From Talpa occidentalis (taxonomy: Eukaryota; Chordata; Mammalia; Eulipotyphla; Talpidae): a stretch of DNA of 64,000 nucleotides. Below are positions 10,513 to 21,079 of this stretch, piece after piece. A program made the translations under genes and the position numbers. Every line of letters begins with the position of its first letter. The stretch's first letter is position 1. The DNA lies in assembly GCF_014898055.3 (NCBI RefSeq), contig NW_023601433.1:82221106-82285105 (forward strand). The letters are read 5' to 3'. The notes below the pieces were generated by a model. It made no database searches and was not told the DNA's origin. It was given only the letters and a program-made list of their open reading frames with translations.

Positions 10513-10790
10513 GGGCCTCCCTGGTGGCGCAAGGGGTTAAGTCCCAGCACTATCAAGCTATGGGCAGCCACTGCAGCACAAGTTCGATCCCTGGCCAGGG
10601 AGCTACCCACTTGGCACAGCAGACCCCTCCTGTCTCCTTGCTGCTCCCCTCAGCAGTGTATTTAAGTAGATCCACCTGTTTGGCTTCCCACTCTGTCTCT
10701 GGTGAATCCTCTCACCTCCCTCCCCCCATACCTCTGGCCTGTACCCCAGCTCTTGTATGCATGAATAAATAAAAATTATCTTTAAAAAAA
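10513..10790 (+). mobile_element. Lineage-specific tRNA-derived SINE, older subfamily
   Basis: The head 'gggcctccctggtggcgcaag' contains the A box and 'agttcgatccctgg' (10581-10594) is a well preserved B box. The body has 'ccttgctgctcccctcagc', 'ctcccactctgtctctgg' style wording, and the element ends 'gaataaataaaaattatcttt' plus A-tail. Flanks 'aaaaagagact' and 'aaaaaaggact' look like an imperfect target duplication. Confidence 0.88.
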
Positions 10791-10819
10791 GGACTCAAAG
10801 CCTATAGTCCTTCCTAACT

Positions 10820-11065
10820 CCTTAGGTAGTGTGAGGCTGTGGCAAAGACTCAGGAATCAGAGCTGGGCTGGAAAGCCAGGCGTCTCTCTTACAGCTGTGC
10901 CATCTAAGGCAAGTGGCTTGACGCTCCTGAGCCCCAGCCTTTGATCTGCAAAAGCAGATATTACCATTAGGCTTTGCGTGTGTGCTCAGTCCTGTGGTTG
11001 CGAGAGTCTACCACCATGCCTGGCACCCAGACAGCACTCAGAATAATGTCAGCGAAGACTATGAT
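10820..11065 (+). mobile_element. MIR SINE, sense
   Basis: MIR order is preserved: 'aatcagagctgggctggaaagcc', 'gctgtgccatctaaggcaagtggcttgacgctcctgagcc', 'ctgcaaaagcagatattacc' and 'catgcctggcacccagacagcactcagaataatg'. Divergence is high but the order is clear. Confidence 0.7.
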
Positions 11066-11684
11066 GATTATCTCCCTGCCTCGCTCCCCTCTCATCCTCG
11101 TCCTCATCATCTCATGGCTCCTCAGAGTGGGAGGAAGGTGGCGATTCATATTCTTTCTCCCACCCAAATGGGGCAGCTGCCTGAGTTCCGGGGACTCTGT
11201 CCCTGTGCCCTGAGCCATCATGGCGTGGTGCCACCCGTTCCCATTTGCTGCGGAGCATGTGGCTCTTTCTCTGCTTATTTGTTCTTTCCTGTTTGCCTAG
11301 AATTGCTGCCATTAGTTGAATGCAGGCTCCAGACAGCAGGGACTGCGGCTCTGTGACTTGCTTTGTGTGTATTCTCCAAGGATGTGCGGCAGTGTTTGGT
11401 GGCGATGCTCTATGACAAATGGCAGCTGAGTCAAGAATGTGCTTCCACTGGTCCGGATCAGCCAAGGGAGGGCCTGCATTATCATTCTGACCACAAACAG
11501 ATGTTTAACACATAATAAATGTTAGGGATGCAAAGACGATGAGGGTAGGTCTCTATCTTGTTTGCTTGTCTGTGTGTAATCTGAACTTTTCAAAGTCAGG
11601 GGCTGTCAGTCCAGCAGCGTCTGGCGCGTAATGGGTGACAAATACCCATTTGGGTTTTTTTCCTCTGTTAATTTGAGGGCTGCT
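11066..11684. other. No gene seen; faint L2 scraps
   Basis: Sense L2-like wording appears around 11310-11350 ('aatgcaggctccagacagcagggactgcggctct') and a short 'taacacataataaatgttag' at about 11506-11526. The remainder is unassigned. Open frames here are not supported as genes. Confidence 0.45.
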
Positions 11685-12000
11685 TTTGACTACCCACTGT
11701 ATGGGAGGCTCTGTGCTAGACTTGGGAAATACAAACAAAACGGGCACTCTTGGGGGTGACAGGTGTGGAATGGAGGAATTAAATTTGCAGGGGAAGTCCT
11801 GGGGGTGAGGACAGCTCATGTCCCAGAGGCAGAACCAGGATTGGGGTTGGGTCTTGATGGAGGAGTAGGAGCCCATCGCAGGCAGAGGAGTGACAAGATG
11901 TTCTAGGGAAAAGGGATGACATGTGTCAGGTCCTGGACACGAGAAATACCTGGTATTTCAGCAAATGGCTTCTTGTAGCCAGACCTAGATGGGTAGTGAG
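11685..12000 (-). mobile_element. L2 LINE fragment, antisense
   Basis: Antisense L2 wording: 'ctacccactgtatgggaggctctgtgctagacttgggaaatacaaacaaaacgggcac' followed by the degraded downstream part 'caggcagaggagtgacaagatg'. The 3' limit is imprecise. Confidence 0.55.
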
Positions 12001-12009
12001 GGAATGAAT

Positions 12010-12155
12010 CTGAGCATGAGATTACCCTCTTTTGCAGAAAGGGAAAGTAAGGCTTAGAGAAATAAAGTGACTTTCCTGGAGCCTTCAGCTTGTCTATGTC
12101 CCACCAGAGTGGAGAATCCAATCTCTTGACTCCCTTAGTGGAGTCCATCCTCCTG
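12010..12155 (-). mobile_element. MIR SINE fragment, antisense
   Basis: 'gattaccctcttttgcagaaagggaaagtaaggcttagagaaataaagtgactttcctgga' is a diverged antisense MIR core, followed by the 'gagaatccaatctcttgactccc' tail region. Confidence 0.6.
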
Positions 12156-12226
12156 CTGCTGGCAGCTGCTGCCACATTCAGAGTCCTCTTGTCCTTTCTT
12201 TTCTGGGTGCACTGTTTGTGCTGGAT

Positions 12227-12490
12227 TTTTTTTGAAGATTTATTTATTTATGCATACAAGAACTGGGGTGAAAGCCAGAGGTGTGGTGGTGGGTGGTGGT
12301 GAGAGGATTCACCGGAGAGAGTGGGGAACAGAACAGGCAGATCTACTGAAATACACTGCTGAGGGGAGCAGCAGGTGAGACAGGGGTCTGCTACGCCGTG
12401 TGGGTCAGCTCCAGGGATTGAACTCATGCTGCAATGGCTGCCAATGGCTTGATACTGCTGTCTGTAACCCCTGTGCCACCAGGGAGGCCC
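12227..12490 (-). mobile_element. Lineage-specific tRNA-derived SINE with perfect 14-bp TSD
   Basis: Read on the minus strand it begins GGGCCTCCCTGGTGGCACAG and ends in an A-rich tail. The insertion duplicated TGTTTGTGCTGGAT, present at 12213-12226 and exactly again at 12491-12504. The internal promoter is partly decayed. The perfect duplication indicates a clean target-primed insertion. Confidence 0.93.
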
Positions 12491-12504
12491 TGTTTGTGCT
12501 GGAT

Positions 12505-13009
12505 CTTTTCTGCTTTACCCTCCAGTTCACTCTCCATCTTTTTTCTGGCCTCTTCCCAGGTAGCTGATCGATGTGAGTTTTAATACTGGATTCCCTTGCC
12601 CTCTGTTTTCTGGTTGGGTTTGACCAATGGTGTCCCCAGGAGGACGTGGGAGGGAGGAAAGGAAGCTGGCTGTTCTTATTTCAGTGTCTTTTACCTTCTG
12701 GGTTGCACTGGTCTGGCCATGTCCTTGGGCTCAGGCCTCTCCTCCGTGCAGGAAGTCCTTGCTCTACAACTCTCTTTCCCTAGGTCTGGTGCCCACCCAG
12801 TATCTCCTCCGTTCAGGCCCCTAAAATGTGTGCATCAGTTAGACATTTTCCTACTTAAGCCATGAATTACAGAGAATAAGCATTTGTTTTAGGGGCAATG
12901 TTGTATCTGCGATGCAGCTGAAGACCCGAGCTCTGGAATGTGACACGTAGAACATATCACATGAGCTGGAGGATTACTGGGGCCAAGAGTATGAAAGACA
13001 CTTGAAACA
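12505..13009. other. No gene seen; possible old LTR sequence
   Basis: Wording such as 'gttttaatactggattcccttgccctct' and 'tgaccaatggtgtccccaggagg' resembles parts of old LTRs, but I cannot assign it. No exon is supportable. Confidence 0.35.
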
Positions 13010-13197
13010 GACCTGACCCCCAACTTCCAGCCTGCATCCCAGAATCAAAACCTGGAGCCTGAAGTCTAGCCTAGCTTAGTTGGTTGTAGTCAATTCACAA
13101 GTATGTGAACATGGAACACTCTGATTATTCATATCATCTGTTGAACATCAGGCTAGTTTGTTACGCAGCGTTGCTGTGGCATCGCTGACTGATCTAG
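13010..13197 (+). mobile_element. MaLR LTR 3' end remnant
   Basis: The ending 'aggctagtttgttacgcagcgttgctgtggcatcgctgactgat' resembles the conserved MaLR/MLT1 3' terminus 'gtttgttacgcagcaatagataactgat'. Upstream sequence is too diverged to trace. Confidence 0.4.
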
Positions 13198-14859
13198 ATG
13201 GTTTGGATCACTGGGGTGATGGCTCTAAGATAGGATCCCATGGATCATTCCCACTTGTGTGTTTGCCAAAACAATCCATGCTTCCCATTCCAGCTTTGCA
13301 GTCATTTGCCTGCCGTAAACCTCAGGCACACTTAACTTTTCTTTCTTTTTCTGATGACCTCTGTCCTCCATGCTGGGTCGGACAAGACCTGTGGGATAAT
13401 GAATCAAAGAAGCAGGAAATGCGCCCTCCCACACACTCATTACCCCATTTTTCTGATGTCCATTAAGCCCTGTAATTCACGATACCTCAAAGCTTGGAGT
13501 GACACAAACTTAATTGGGGGAAGGACATGTGAACGGTGTCCCGTGGAACCAATATTGATGTTGTCATTGAAATGGAGGAAGACGGAGCCCCACAAACTCC
13601 TACGGGACATTCTTCTAGGAAACGTTTGCCCTGATGTATTGAGTGTCCGACTTTGGTACGAACACAACTTGGCTTTTCTTTTTATGAAAGTAATAAGCAT
13701 TTGTAAAATTCCACCCCTTCCACCCCTCACCTAACTTATGAGCCCTCTGGCTATAACCTTCTTATGACCCGCAGCTTATATAGACCCAAGTCACTTAAAA
13801 CTCAATCCAAAGTGAAACACATTTCAGTGAAGGCAAAATTAATTCCCTCACTCTTCATTGGCCTGAGACCTCGTGGAGGGATCTGTGGCTTAAGGGGGGC
13901 TGGGGAAAAGGTAAAGGAAAGTTTTGTGAATAGAGAGAGACTTCTAACAGGAAAGATATTTATAAAGCTGCATTTGGGTACTGTTCAGTTTGGAAGGAAT
14001 TTGTTATAATGGCAATATATAAATCTTTGAATGGTCTCATAAATCATAGCTCTCTGCCCAGCCAATCAGAAGCCACGGAAACCTGGCGCTTTGGAGCATT
14101 CAGTCGTTACTAGAAGGATCCTGTGTGGCTCCTTGGAAGTGGAATCGGAAAATCTGGCTACATTTGGGGGTGTGTGGAATGTCTTGAATTACTTCTCAAA
14201 CATTTTAGATTTGATAAAACCCAAGACATGGCTTTTCCAGCCCCATTTCTTTCTCCCCCACCTCCAATAATTATTAAACCCATGTGTACATCAAGAGAAG
14301 CTTAATCCATGTGTTTCTGATTCATTTACACTTAACTCATCAAAATATTGTTTTTAAAGGGCTGTTTGTTGTCCAAAAAGCCTTTTCCCCCTAAGCTTGA
14401 AAGCTTTACTTCGCAGAAGCAGGAAGCTGCTCTTTGCCAAGAGTAAATGGGTGAGAAGTCCAAAGGGCTTGGGTTTTTGAAGTATGTGCAACGAATGTTC
14501 AAACAGGTTCTGAACGGAGCCAAATCTGCTTTTCTATCTCTGAGAAATCTCGAGAGAGCCACGGGGCGGAAGTTTCAAGGAACTCATCTCTCCCCAAACC
14601 GCATGAAATTGCATTCCGACGAGAACGATGGTCAGACTCACCAGAAATACAGAATGCTGGAAGGGAATGAGACCAAACACGGCGACCTTGTGAAATGAGA
14701 GAGAATGAGCTTGCGAATGAGCAAAAGTCACATTTTATGGCGGAGCTCCATCCTAATGGTGCTTCTTCCGGCAGCCTCCACCCCCCAAGGGCTGCAATCA
14801 TAACCATTGTTGCATTCTTGCCCTGCTCCTGACCCCCAATATCCATATTTTCCATGTGT
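13198..14859. promoter_or_regulatory. Repeat-poor block, candidate conserved noncoding sequence
   Basis: About 1.6 kb without a recognisable transposon or microsatellite, flanked by repeat-rich DNA. It contains a CCAAT-type site ('gcccagccaatcagaagcc', near 14055) and several AT-rich homeodomain-like stretches such as 'ccaataattattaaac' (about 14263-14278). Absence of repeats suggests constraint, but conservation cannot be measured from one sequence. Open frames are short and overlap on both strands. Confidence 0.35.
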
Positions 14860-14998
14860 AGTAAATCACTTGACACTCTATTTTGCAAAGAGGGAAACCA
14901 AGTCATGGAGAAGTTCATTCCTATAGATGCAGTGGAGGGAGGATTCAAACCCAGTTTGTTTGCCTCTGAAACCTGAGCCTGTACACCCTCATTCTAGT
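14860..14998 (-). mobile_element. MIR SINE fragment, antisense
   Basis: 'ctattttgcaaagagggaaaccaagtcatggagaagttc...ggaggattcaaacccagtttgtttgcctctgaa' is the antisense MIR core followed by its tRNA-related end. Confidence 0.65.
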
Positions 14999-15019
14999 TT
15001 GAGTTTAGTTTGGGACAGG

Positions 15020-15266
15020 TTCGTTCATTGCAAATAGGAAAAGAGGTCCTAGTGTGTGCCAGACATGGGAGATCCTAGCCCTGCCATTGTGGAACTTTCT
15101 TTGGTGATGGAAGACAGACAGAAGACAAATAATCGATGCTCTGAGAGGTGCAACCAAAGAAAAGCACAGGTATAATGAAATGAGCAAGTGCGAGGGCGAT
15201 TTGGCTTTGGGGGTCAGGGAAGTCTGTCCTATGTAAGTGACATTTTCATTTCAGACCCGAAGGTTA
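15020..15266 (-). mobile_element. L2 LINE, antisense, part 1 (split by MLT1)
   Basis: Antisense L2: 'tcgttcattgcaaataggaaaagaggtcctagtgtgtgccagacatggg', 'gacagacagaagacaaataatcgatgc', 'cagggaagtctgtcctatgtaagtgacattttcatttcagacc'. The same element resumes after an MLT1-like LTR at 15640. Confidence 0.7.
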
Positions 15267-15635
15267 GTGTTAAGGTGTTGTGAACTCGTCCCCCAATTTA
15301 TATCGAAGCCCTAAGCCCCAGCACCTCAGAAGGTGACCTTATTTGGCAGTGGTGTTGTGGATGTAATCAGATGAGTTCCTTCTGCAATGGGCTGAGCCCC
15401 AGTATGACTGGTGTCCTCATGGAAAGGGGAAGTTTGGAGACGGACAGGCATGGCAGGCTAAAACTATGGGAACATGAAGGCAGAAATTGGGGTGATGTGG
15501 CTACAGGTCAAGGACGGCTGGAGACTGCAGCACAGCAGAAGCCAGGAGCCGGGACCAGGAGCACGGTCCTGCCACAGCTGACGTTGGGCGCTCACACTGA
15601 GGATTGTGGGACAACTCCAGGGGTGAGCTTTCACC
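15267..15635 (+). mobile_element. MLT1-like MaLR LTR inserted in L2
   Basis: Sense MLT1 landmarks in order: 'gttgtgaactcgtcccccaatttatatcgaagcc', 'ctcagaaggtgaccttatttgg', 'agtatgactggtgtcctcatgg', 'gggaacatgaaggcagaaattggggtgatg' and 'cagcagaagccaggagcc'. The LTR divides an antisense L2, so it is the younger of the two. Confidence 0.75.
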
Positions 15636-15639
15636 ACTC

Positions 15640-16060
15640 AGCCTGCAGCGCTTTGCCATGGCAACGCTAGATACATCATTCAGATGGGAAGGGGTTCGCC
15701 AGGTCAACAGGGTGTGGGGGACAGAAAGAAGGGGAATGTCCTGAGAGAGGAGGGAGCTCGGTGCCTCTGGGAGAAAATGGGTGGAAATGAGGCAGATTGA
15801 AACCTGGCACCTCTTGGGCATGATGTGGAATTTATATAAAGGACAGTGTGAATCCAGTGAAGGGTTTTGACTAGGTGTGAATTTTAGAAGCAGTGCCTGC
15901 TGGCTACGTGAACACTGAGCTTGAACAGTGCGGACAAGAAGGGATATGGAAGTTTGGAGCCTGCTGTGGTCACCCCAGGAGTTCCAGCTTAATTCTTCAG
16001 TGTAATTGCTCTCCTTAAAAGACCATTTCCATCGACTCATTTCTCCACTTGAAACACTTA
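15640..16060 (-). mobile_element. L2 LINE, antisense, part 2
   Basis: Continuation of the interrupted L2: 'gggtggaaatgaggcagattgaaacc', 'agtgaagggttttgactaggtgtgaattttagaagcagtgcctgctggct' and 'gtggtcaccccaggagttcc', corresponding to the deeper antisense L2 segment. Confidence 0.6.
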
Positions 16061-16084
16061 TTCATTCATCAAGCTGTCTGTTCA

Positions 16085-16275
16085 CTGCTGTGTGCCAGGT
16101 TCTAAAACTGTACTGTCCAACAGGGTAGCTGTGAGCCACATGTGGCATTTGAAATGAAATTGAATAAAATGAAAGATTCAGTGACTCAGACTCAGTGAGA
16201 TCAAATCTCCATGCCACATCATTCCAGAAAGCTCTGTGGGGGCAACACTGGCCTAGGGAAGCAGAGGAATCTAGC
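16085..16275. mobile_element. DNA-transposon (MITE) remnant
   Basis: 'actgtactgtccaacagggtagctgtgagccacatgtggcatttgaaatg' resembles the 'ctgtccaatag...gccacatgtggct' family of nonautonomous DNA transposons. The other terminus is not clear and the exact family name is uncertain. Confidence 0.45.
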
Positions 16276-16394
16276 ACCATCTCAACTGTGTTTTTATGTC
16301 AGTAGAAAAGTCCCAGGCTTTGGATTGGTAGGAAATTTAAAAAATATATTTAAAATATATTTTATATATATAAAAGTATCAAAAAGCCACTCGT

Positions 16395-16672
16395 GGGCCT
16401 CCCCGGTGGCGCAGCGGTTGAGCACAGGGTTGCGAAGCTGCCCGCGGCCTCTGCAGTGCTGGTTCCATCTCCGGCTGCTCCCCGGCCATCGGAGGGTCCC
16501 ACATGGCGTGCAGACCTCCCCTGCCGCCCGCTGCTCCCCTCAGCAGTGTACCTCGGTCCTTCTGCCTGCTCTGCTCCCCGCTCTGGCTCTGGTGAATTCT
16601 CTCACCCTCCCGTGCTTCTGACTCCCAGTGCTTGTATAAATAAATAAATAAATAAATCTTTAAAAAAAAAAA
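16395..16672 (+). mobile_element. Young tRNA-derived SINE with target duplication
   Basis: The head has the intact A box TGGCGCAGCGG, GC-rich 'gggttgcgaagctgcccgcgg', and ends in 'aaataaataaataaataaatcttt' plus about 10 A. The B box is altered ('ggttccatctcc'). The target duplication AAAAAGCCACT is at 16381-16391 and again immediately after the A-tail. Many CpGs are retained, which indicates recent insertion. It sits inside the L1 at 16330-18075. Confidence 0.93.
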
Positions 16673-16879
16673 AGCCACTTGCAGAGCTGGAGAAGATATT
16701 TGTAACACCTGTGATAGACAGGGGACTCCAGGCAGAATATATAGAGAACTTCCCCGAAATTGACAGGAAAAAGTTAGGGCAACCAAGTAGAAAAATGGAC
16801 AAGAGACTTGAACAGTTACTTTTTAAAGGAGAATAATGTCTGGGTAGTCAATATACTTATGAAAAGGTGCTCAGGATTT

Positions 16880-17194
16880 TTTTTTAATGACAAACATTTG
16901 TTTCCCACAATTTTAGAGACTGAGAAGTCCAAGGTCAAAGTGCCGGCTGACTCAGCTCCTGGTAAGAACTCCTCCTGGCTTGTGGCCAGCTCTCTTCTTG
17001 CTGGGTCTTCACGTGGCAAAGAGAAAGAGAAAATGAGATGGAGGATGAGAGAGAGGAAGGAAGAAAGCGGGGTGCTCTCTTCCCATGAGGCACTAATCTC
17101 ATCATGGGAGGTCTACCTCCATGACCTCATTTTAACCTCATCATCCCCAAAGGCCTTACCACTGAATACCCTCATATTGGAGATAGGAAAAATG
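16880..17194 (-). mobile_element. MLT1-like MaLR LTR, antisense, nested in L1
   Basis: Antisense MaLR wording: 'cccacaattttagagactgagaagtccaaggtcaaagtgccggctg', 'ggtcttcacgtggcaaag', 'gcactaatctcatcatgggaggtctacc', 'gacctcattttaacctcatcatccccaaaggccttacc'. L1 sequence resumes after it. Confidence 0.65.
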
Positions 17195-18075
17195 TACTCA
17201 GGCTTATTAGGAGTAAGAGAAATGCCAATGAACACCTTAAGAAGAATACTACCCACACCCAGCAGAGTGACTTAAATTACAAAGACTGACCACTTGAAGT
17301 ATTGGTGAGGGAGTGGAGAAACTAGAACGCTCTAAATGTTGGTGACAGTGTGATTGGCATAACCTCTTTGGGAAGCTCCCTTGAAGATAGGTAGGCCATC
17401 ACTTTTATTGTCCAAACCACTTCACCTTCAAGAATGAAAGGGGCAACTGTCCGTTGTCAGTGGCCACGGATTGAGGCACTCCTCAGACATCCAGAGAAAG
17501 GAGTGAAAGTCAAATATATTGGTTACTAGGACCTAGCAATACCACACCTGGGTGTGTGTGCACAGATGTCTATACTCACCAGCGATGTATGACCCCAATG
17601 ACAAGGCGTATGGTCCAAATATTCCTAGAGCACTATTTAGCTCCAAACCAGAAACAAGTGGAATTACCCATCATGCGTCAGAATGTTGTGGATCAATGAC
17701 ATAAATGAACCCATGCTAAATGCGACAACATTGATGAATGCCAGAAAAAGTTGGATTAAAAACCCAAAAGGACCAAAACAACCTCCCAAACCAAAGCAAA
17801 TGACGCAGGTCCAAAAGAATCTGTAAGGTGTAATTCTGTTTGGAAAACTTAAAACAGGGCGGTTGTATTAGAAATCAGGTATTTTGTTCTGGAGACGAGG
17901 GAGGTGGTGATGAAGGCTGAGAGACCACAGAGGGACATCTGGGGTGCTGGCAATATTTTGTTTCTTGGTTCACATCATGGTTGTACAGTTATCATTTTAT
18001 GATAGGTCAGCGGTACAGCTACGTTTTGTGTTCTTTTCCGTATGTGTGCGATATTATTTCACAATCAAAAATTGA

Positions 18076-18629
18076 AGCCAACATATTGCCCGGGGGCTTG
18101 TCACTGAATTGTCAGGCTTTTATTTTGCCTAACAAATTTAAAAGAATGATGGTTACCTTCCTTTTAAAACCATAAAATCATTTTGTAAAAAGAAAAAGAA
18201 TCAAAGATCAAAGTAGAAGGGACATAATTTCAAAATTAAGAACAGCTTTGTCAATCGAATAGATTTTTGCATTTTGAAAAACTTACTGGATCAACATTTC
18301 TTTGATCATTTCATGGAGGGTGAGTGGAATCATTCCCGGAGTCTGGATTTTGGAAAGCCTGTTCACTGACTCCCCAGCATTTGCATGGGTTTTCTGGTCT
18401 CTTCTTTGGAAACTAAAGGTGTCTTATGAAAGAACAGAGGGGGAGTCTGGGGGATAAACATGGCTCAGTAGGTTTCCTGCTGCAGGACTTGTCAGAGCCT
18501 TTGCTGGACTAGTACGTGGTCACTCTCTGGGAGACAGAGAATCTCAGCTCTTCCCTAACTTGCTCACTGACAGAACCATGTTTCTGCTGAATCATATTTA
18601 GGGACAGTGGTTAAGGCAACACACTTTCA
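18076..18629. other. No gene seen
   Basis: AT-leaning sequence with no exon. 18076-18300 may still belong to a degraded L1 tail; I cannot separate it. Confidence 0.4.
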
Positions 18630-18853
18630 GGACTGTCAGCCTATCGCAAAGGTCAGCAAGCCAAATGGACTCCTATTTTTATAAATAAAGTTTTATTGGA
18701 ACATAGTCTTGCCTCTTTATTTACCTGTTATCCATGGCAGCTTTGCTCTGTGATAACAGAAGAGTCAAGCAGTTGCGACAGAGACCATATGTGGTCCCGC
18801 AAGCCTAAAATATTTGCAGTCAGGATCTTTACAGAATAAGTTTGCTGATTGAG
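18630..18853 (-). mobile_element. hAT-Charlie-type MITE
   Basis: Starts 'aaaggtcagcaagccaaatgg' and ends 'cagaataagtttgctgatt', with the internal 'taaataaagttttattggaacatag', 'cagttgcgacagagaccatatgtgg' and 'cctaaaatatttgcagtc'. This is a widespread mammalian hAT MITE whose termini read CAGGGGTCGGCAAAC; the strand is given relative to that end. Four copies occur in this window. Confidence 0.75.
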
Positions 18854-19204
18854 GCTAAGAGGACAAAGTTGTAACTCTCAGAGTTTGAAAGTTTGCAGAA
18901 TCCGACCCAACCCACTTGTTTTTCAGTGTTATTGTTATCAGTTTCCTATGTGTGAAAAAAATCTATTTCAGTCACATATATTGAATGGAATGCTCCGGCT
19001 TTTGCTTCCCTCAAGCTATTTTCTTTGGCTGTACAGATGGGCCTGCTATGCATTCCCGTCTCTTTCCCATCCTACCAATCCTGGCTCAAGCACACCCTAC
19101 TCTGTGAAGCCTTCCCTGATTCTCCACCACCACGCAGCTCAGGATTTTGGCTTCCTCCATGTCCCATTGCTTTTGCTTTGAGTCTCTACTGTTGGTTACT
19201 GCTT
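18854..19204 (+). mobile_element. L2 LINE fragment, sense (19030-19204), plus unassigned flank
   Basis: The part from about 19030 reads 'ctggctcaagcacaccctactctgtgaagccttccctgattctcc', a typical sense L2 segment, and continues 'catgtcccattgcttttgctttgag'. The first 170 bp are unassigned. Confidence 0.55.
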
Positions 19205-19460
19205 ATGAACTCTGTATTATTTAGGATTAGACTGTAACCAAAGCCCCAAATTTCACTTATGTAAATAGGCTAGGTATTGATTTCTCTCTAATTAGAAGAC
19301 CAGAGATGGATGGCCAAGGTTGAGTTTGCTGCTCTGCCATACATACACATCTCCATTTCCAGAGTTACCTCGTGGCCCAAAATAGTTGCTCTGGCTCAAG
19401 CCATCTTGCCTTCATTCCAGCAAAAAAGCAAAGATGCTTTTACTTCATCCCTTTGACCAG
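19205..19460. repeat. Old interspersed repeat remnant, family not certain
   Basis: The pattern 'attatttaggattagactgtaaccaaagccccaaatttcacttatgtaaataggctagg...ctctctaattagaagaccagagatgg...catcttgccttcattccagc' has the structure of a known class of ancient mammalian repeats whose copies contain 'accagggatgggca...catcc' wording. I cannot name it with confidence. Confidence 0.35.
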
Positions 19461-21079
19461 AACTTGGAATTTAATTAGGGAATCACTTAGCTGTGAGGGA
19501 AGCCAAGAGATGTAGTTCCCCCTTCCAGGCTATTGAGGGGCAGCAGCCCATGTTTATGCATGGTGAGCTCTGGTGGTGTTCTCTTCAGCTTTGCGCTCTA
19601 GCACATCACCTACAGTGGCAAATCTGTTTAGCATCCATTCCCTCTTCTCCAGAAACACTACTCCAGTTTTGCTTGGGGGAAGCCCCCGGCCACCAAAGGA
19701 CGGGTATGCCAATCAATGTATCATCCTTTCTTATTTGTGGGGTGAGTTCAAGACCCAGGAAGATCAGCTGGATTCTCCAGGAAATTGAATTCTTGAGTAG
19801 AGTGATGCAAGGACTCAAAATGGTTGGAGCTGACTCATCTAGACTATAATGGCTGGAAGTCTGTCATTGTTACCTCCTAGTCACCTTACCCTGATTCTTG
19901 AGTTCATTGTTTTGAGTTCATTCTTCAGGATCTGTGAGCTATTGAGTCATCTTCCAAGTATTTCCTGCTTTGTTTACATACTCCAGAGTTGGCATTGGTT
20001 GCTTACAACTGAGAAAATTCTAAATGAACACCTTTGTATATTCCGTGCTTAAATATGGAGGGGTGGAATTAATCAATAGGGATCATTAAACTCTCTTCTT
20101 GCCAGTTTCAGAAAATGGTTGTATTTGAATTGGGTCAAATCATGGATGATTTATGGGAAACGAGGCACCAGGAGGAGAGGATTGCTGAACTCATGGGGTT
20201 TTAGATGTCACAACCTGGAGTCCTCCAGTCTAAGAGAGTTTTGTGTTTTACTTGCTTGTCAGAGTTATAAATCTGCGATAAAGAAGGTCCACTCCCTGGA
20301 GGTTTATGCCAAGCCTTTCCCTGCCCATGGATTTTTTATCTTCGGATGCTCATTTGTTTGGATCTTTGTAAGTGTCTTCTACTAAAGGTGCTGTACTTAT
20401 TTTTGGACCACTGAAGTATTCCTGGAGAGTGAGCAATGAGATTTAACAAATCTTTTAAAATAATTAAACACTCAAGGACTAGGCTGCCTCCTGCACCTTT
20501 CCTAATGTGGGATAAGACACCTCTGGGAGTCTTCCTGCCTCATCCCAACCACCACCGCCACCATGCCATCTTAGGCCCCATGCTCTTGAGCAATTCAGAG
20601 ACATGGCAATTCCTGAGCAAGCTGTGTTCCAAAAATGTACAATAAGTCAGATAATGAGAATGAAGGTGTCTTTTGCCATAAAAGCTACACTACACCTGTT
20701 CAGGGTGGTATGCATAGCAGGGTCCTATTTTTGTTACCCTCCAACACTCACAGTCACACTGTCATCTACATCCAGGTCTATGTAAAGATATAGATGAATA
20801 GAAGGGCAGGCACCAGATTGCTAATATAGATACCTTTGAATAATAGGACAATGGCAACTCCTCTTTCCATCTCTTATTGACATTTAATATATTTTCCTTC
20901 AATAAACATGATTAGTGATAGAATAATCAAATAATTCATACTGATGAAAGGAGATAATGCATGATCAAGGATGCTATCTCAAACCTGTACTATTCTTGTA
21001 ATTTAAGTGTAGTTGTTGTCAGAATATTAATATTTACAAGCCAATATACTTAATACTTATTCTTTAATAAGCTTATTTT
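19461..21079. other. No gene seen; repeat-poor intergenic sequence
   Basis: About 1.6 kb where I recognise no definite repeat or exon. It becomes AT-rich after 20800 (about 20830-21080). Open frames of 60-118 codons lie here on the plus strand without domains or splice context. Confidence 0.4.

Larger units (their letters stand above)
16330..18075 (+). mobile_element. Old L1 (ORF2 end + 3' UTR) with two nested insertions
   Basis: Sense L1 pieces are interrupted. 16673-16880 matches the end of ORF2 ('aagatatttgtaacacctgtgatagacaggggac', 'aaaatggacaagagacttgaacagttac'). 17195-17440 continues with 'taagagaaatgccaatgaacacc' and 'tattggtgagggagtggagaaactagaacgctc'. 17520-18075 covers 'gacctagcaataccacacctgggtgtgtg' and the 3' UTR ('ggtgctggcaatattttgtttcttggttcacatcatgg'). 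A SINE (16395-16672) and an antisense MLT1-like LTR (16880-17194) lie inside. Frames are destroyed; it is not active. Confidence 0.7.

Noticed and set aside
16211..16786. Frames of 135-136 codons on both strands
   Set aside because: They are read through the young SINE and its poly-A tail; the same Pro/Ala/Ser-rich peptide recurs at the other young copy (30801-31177).
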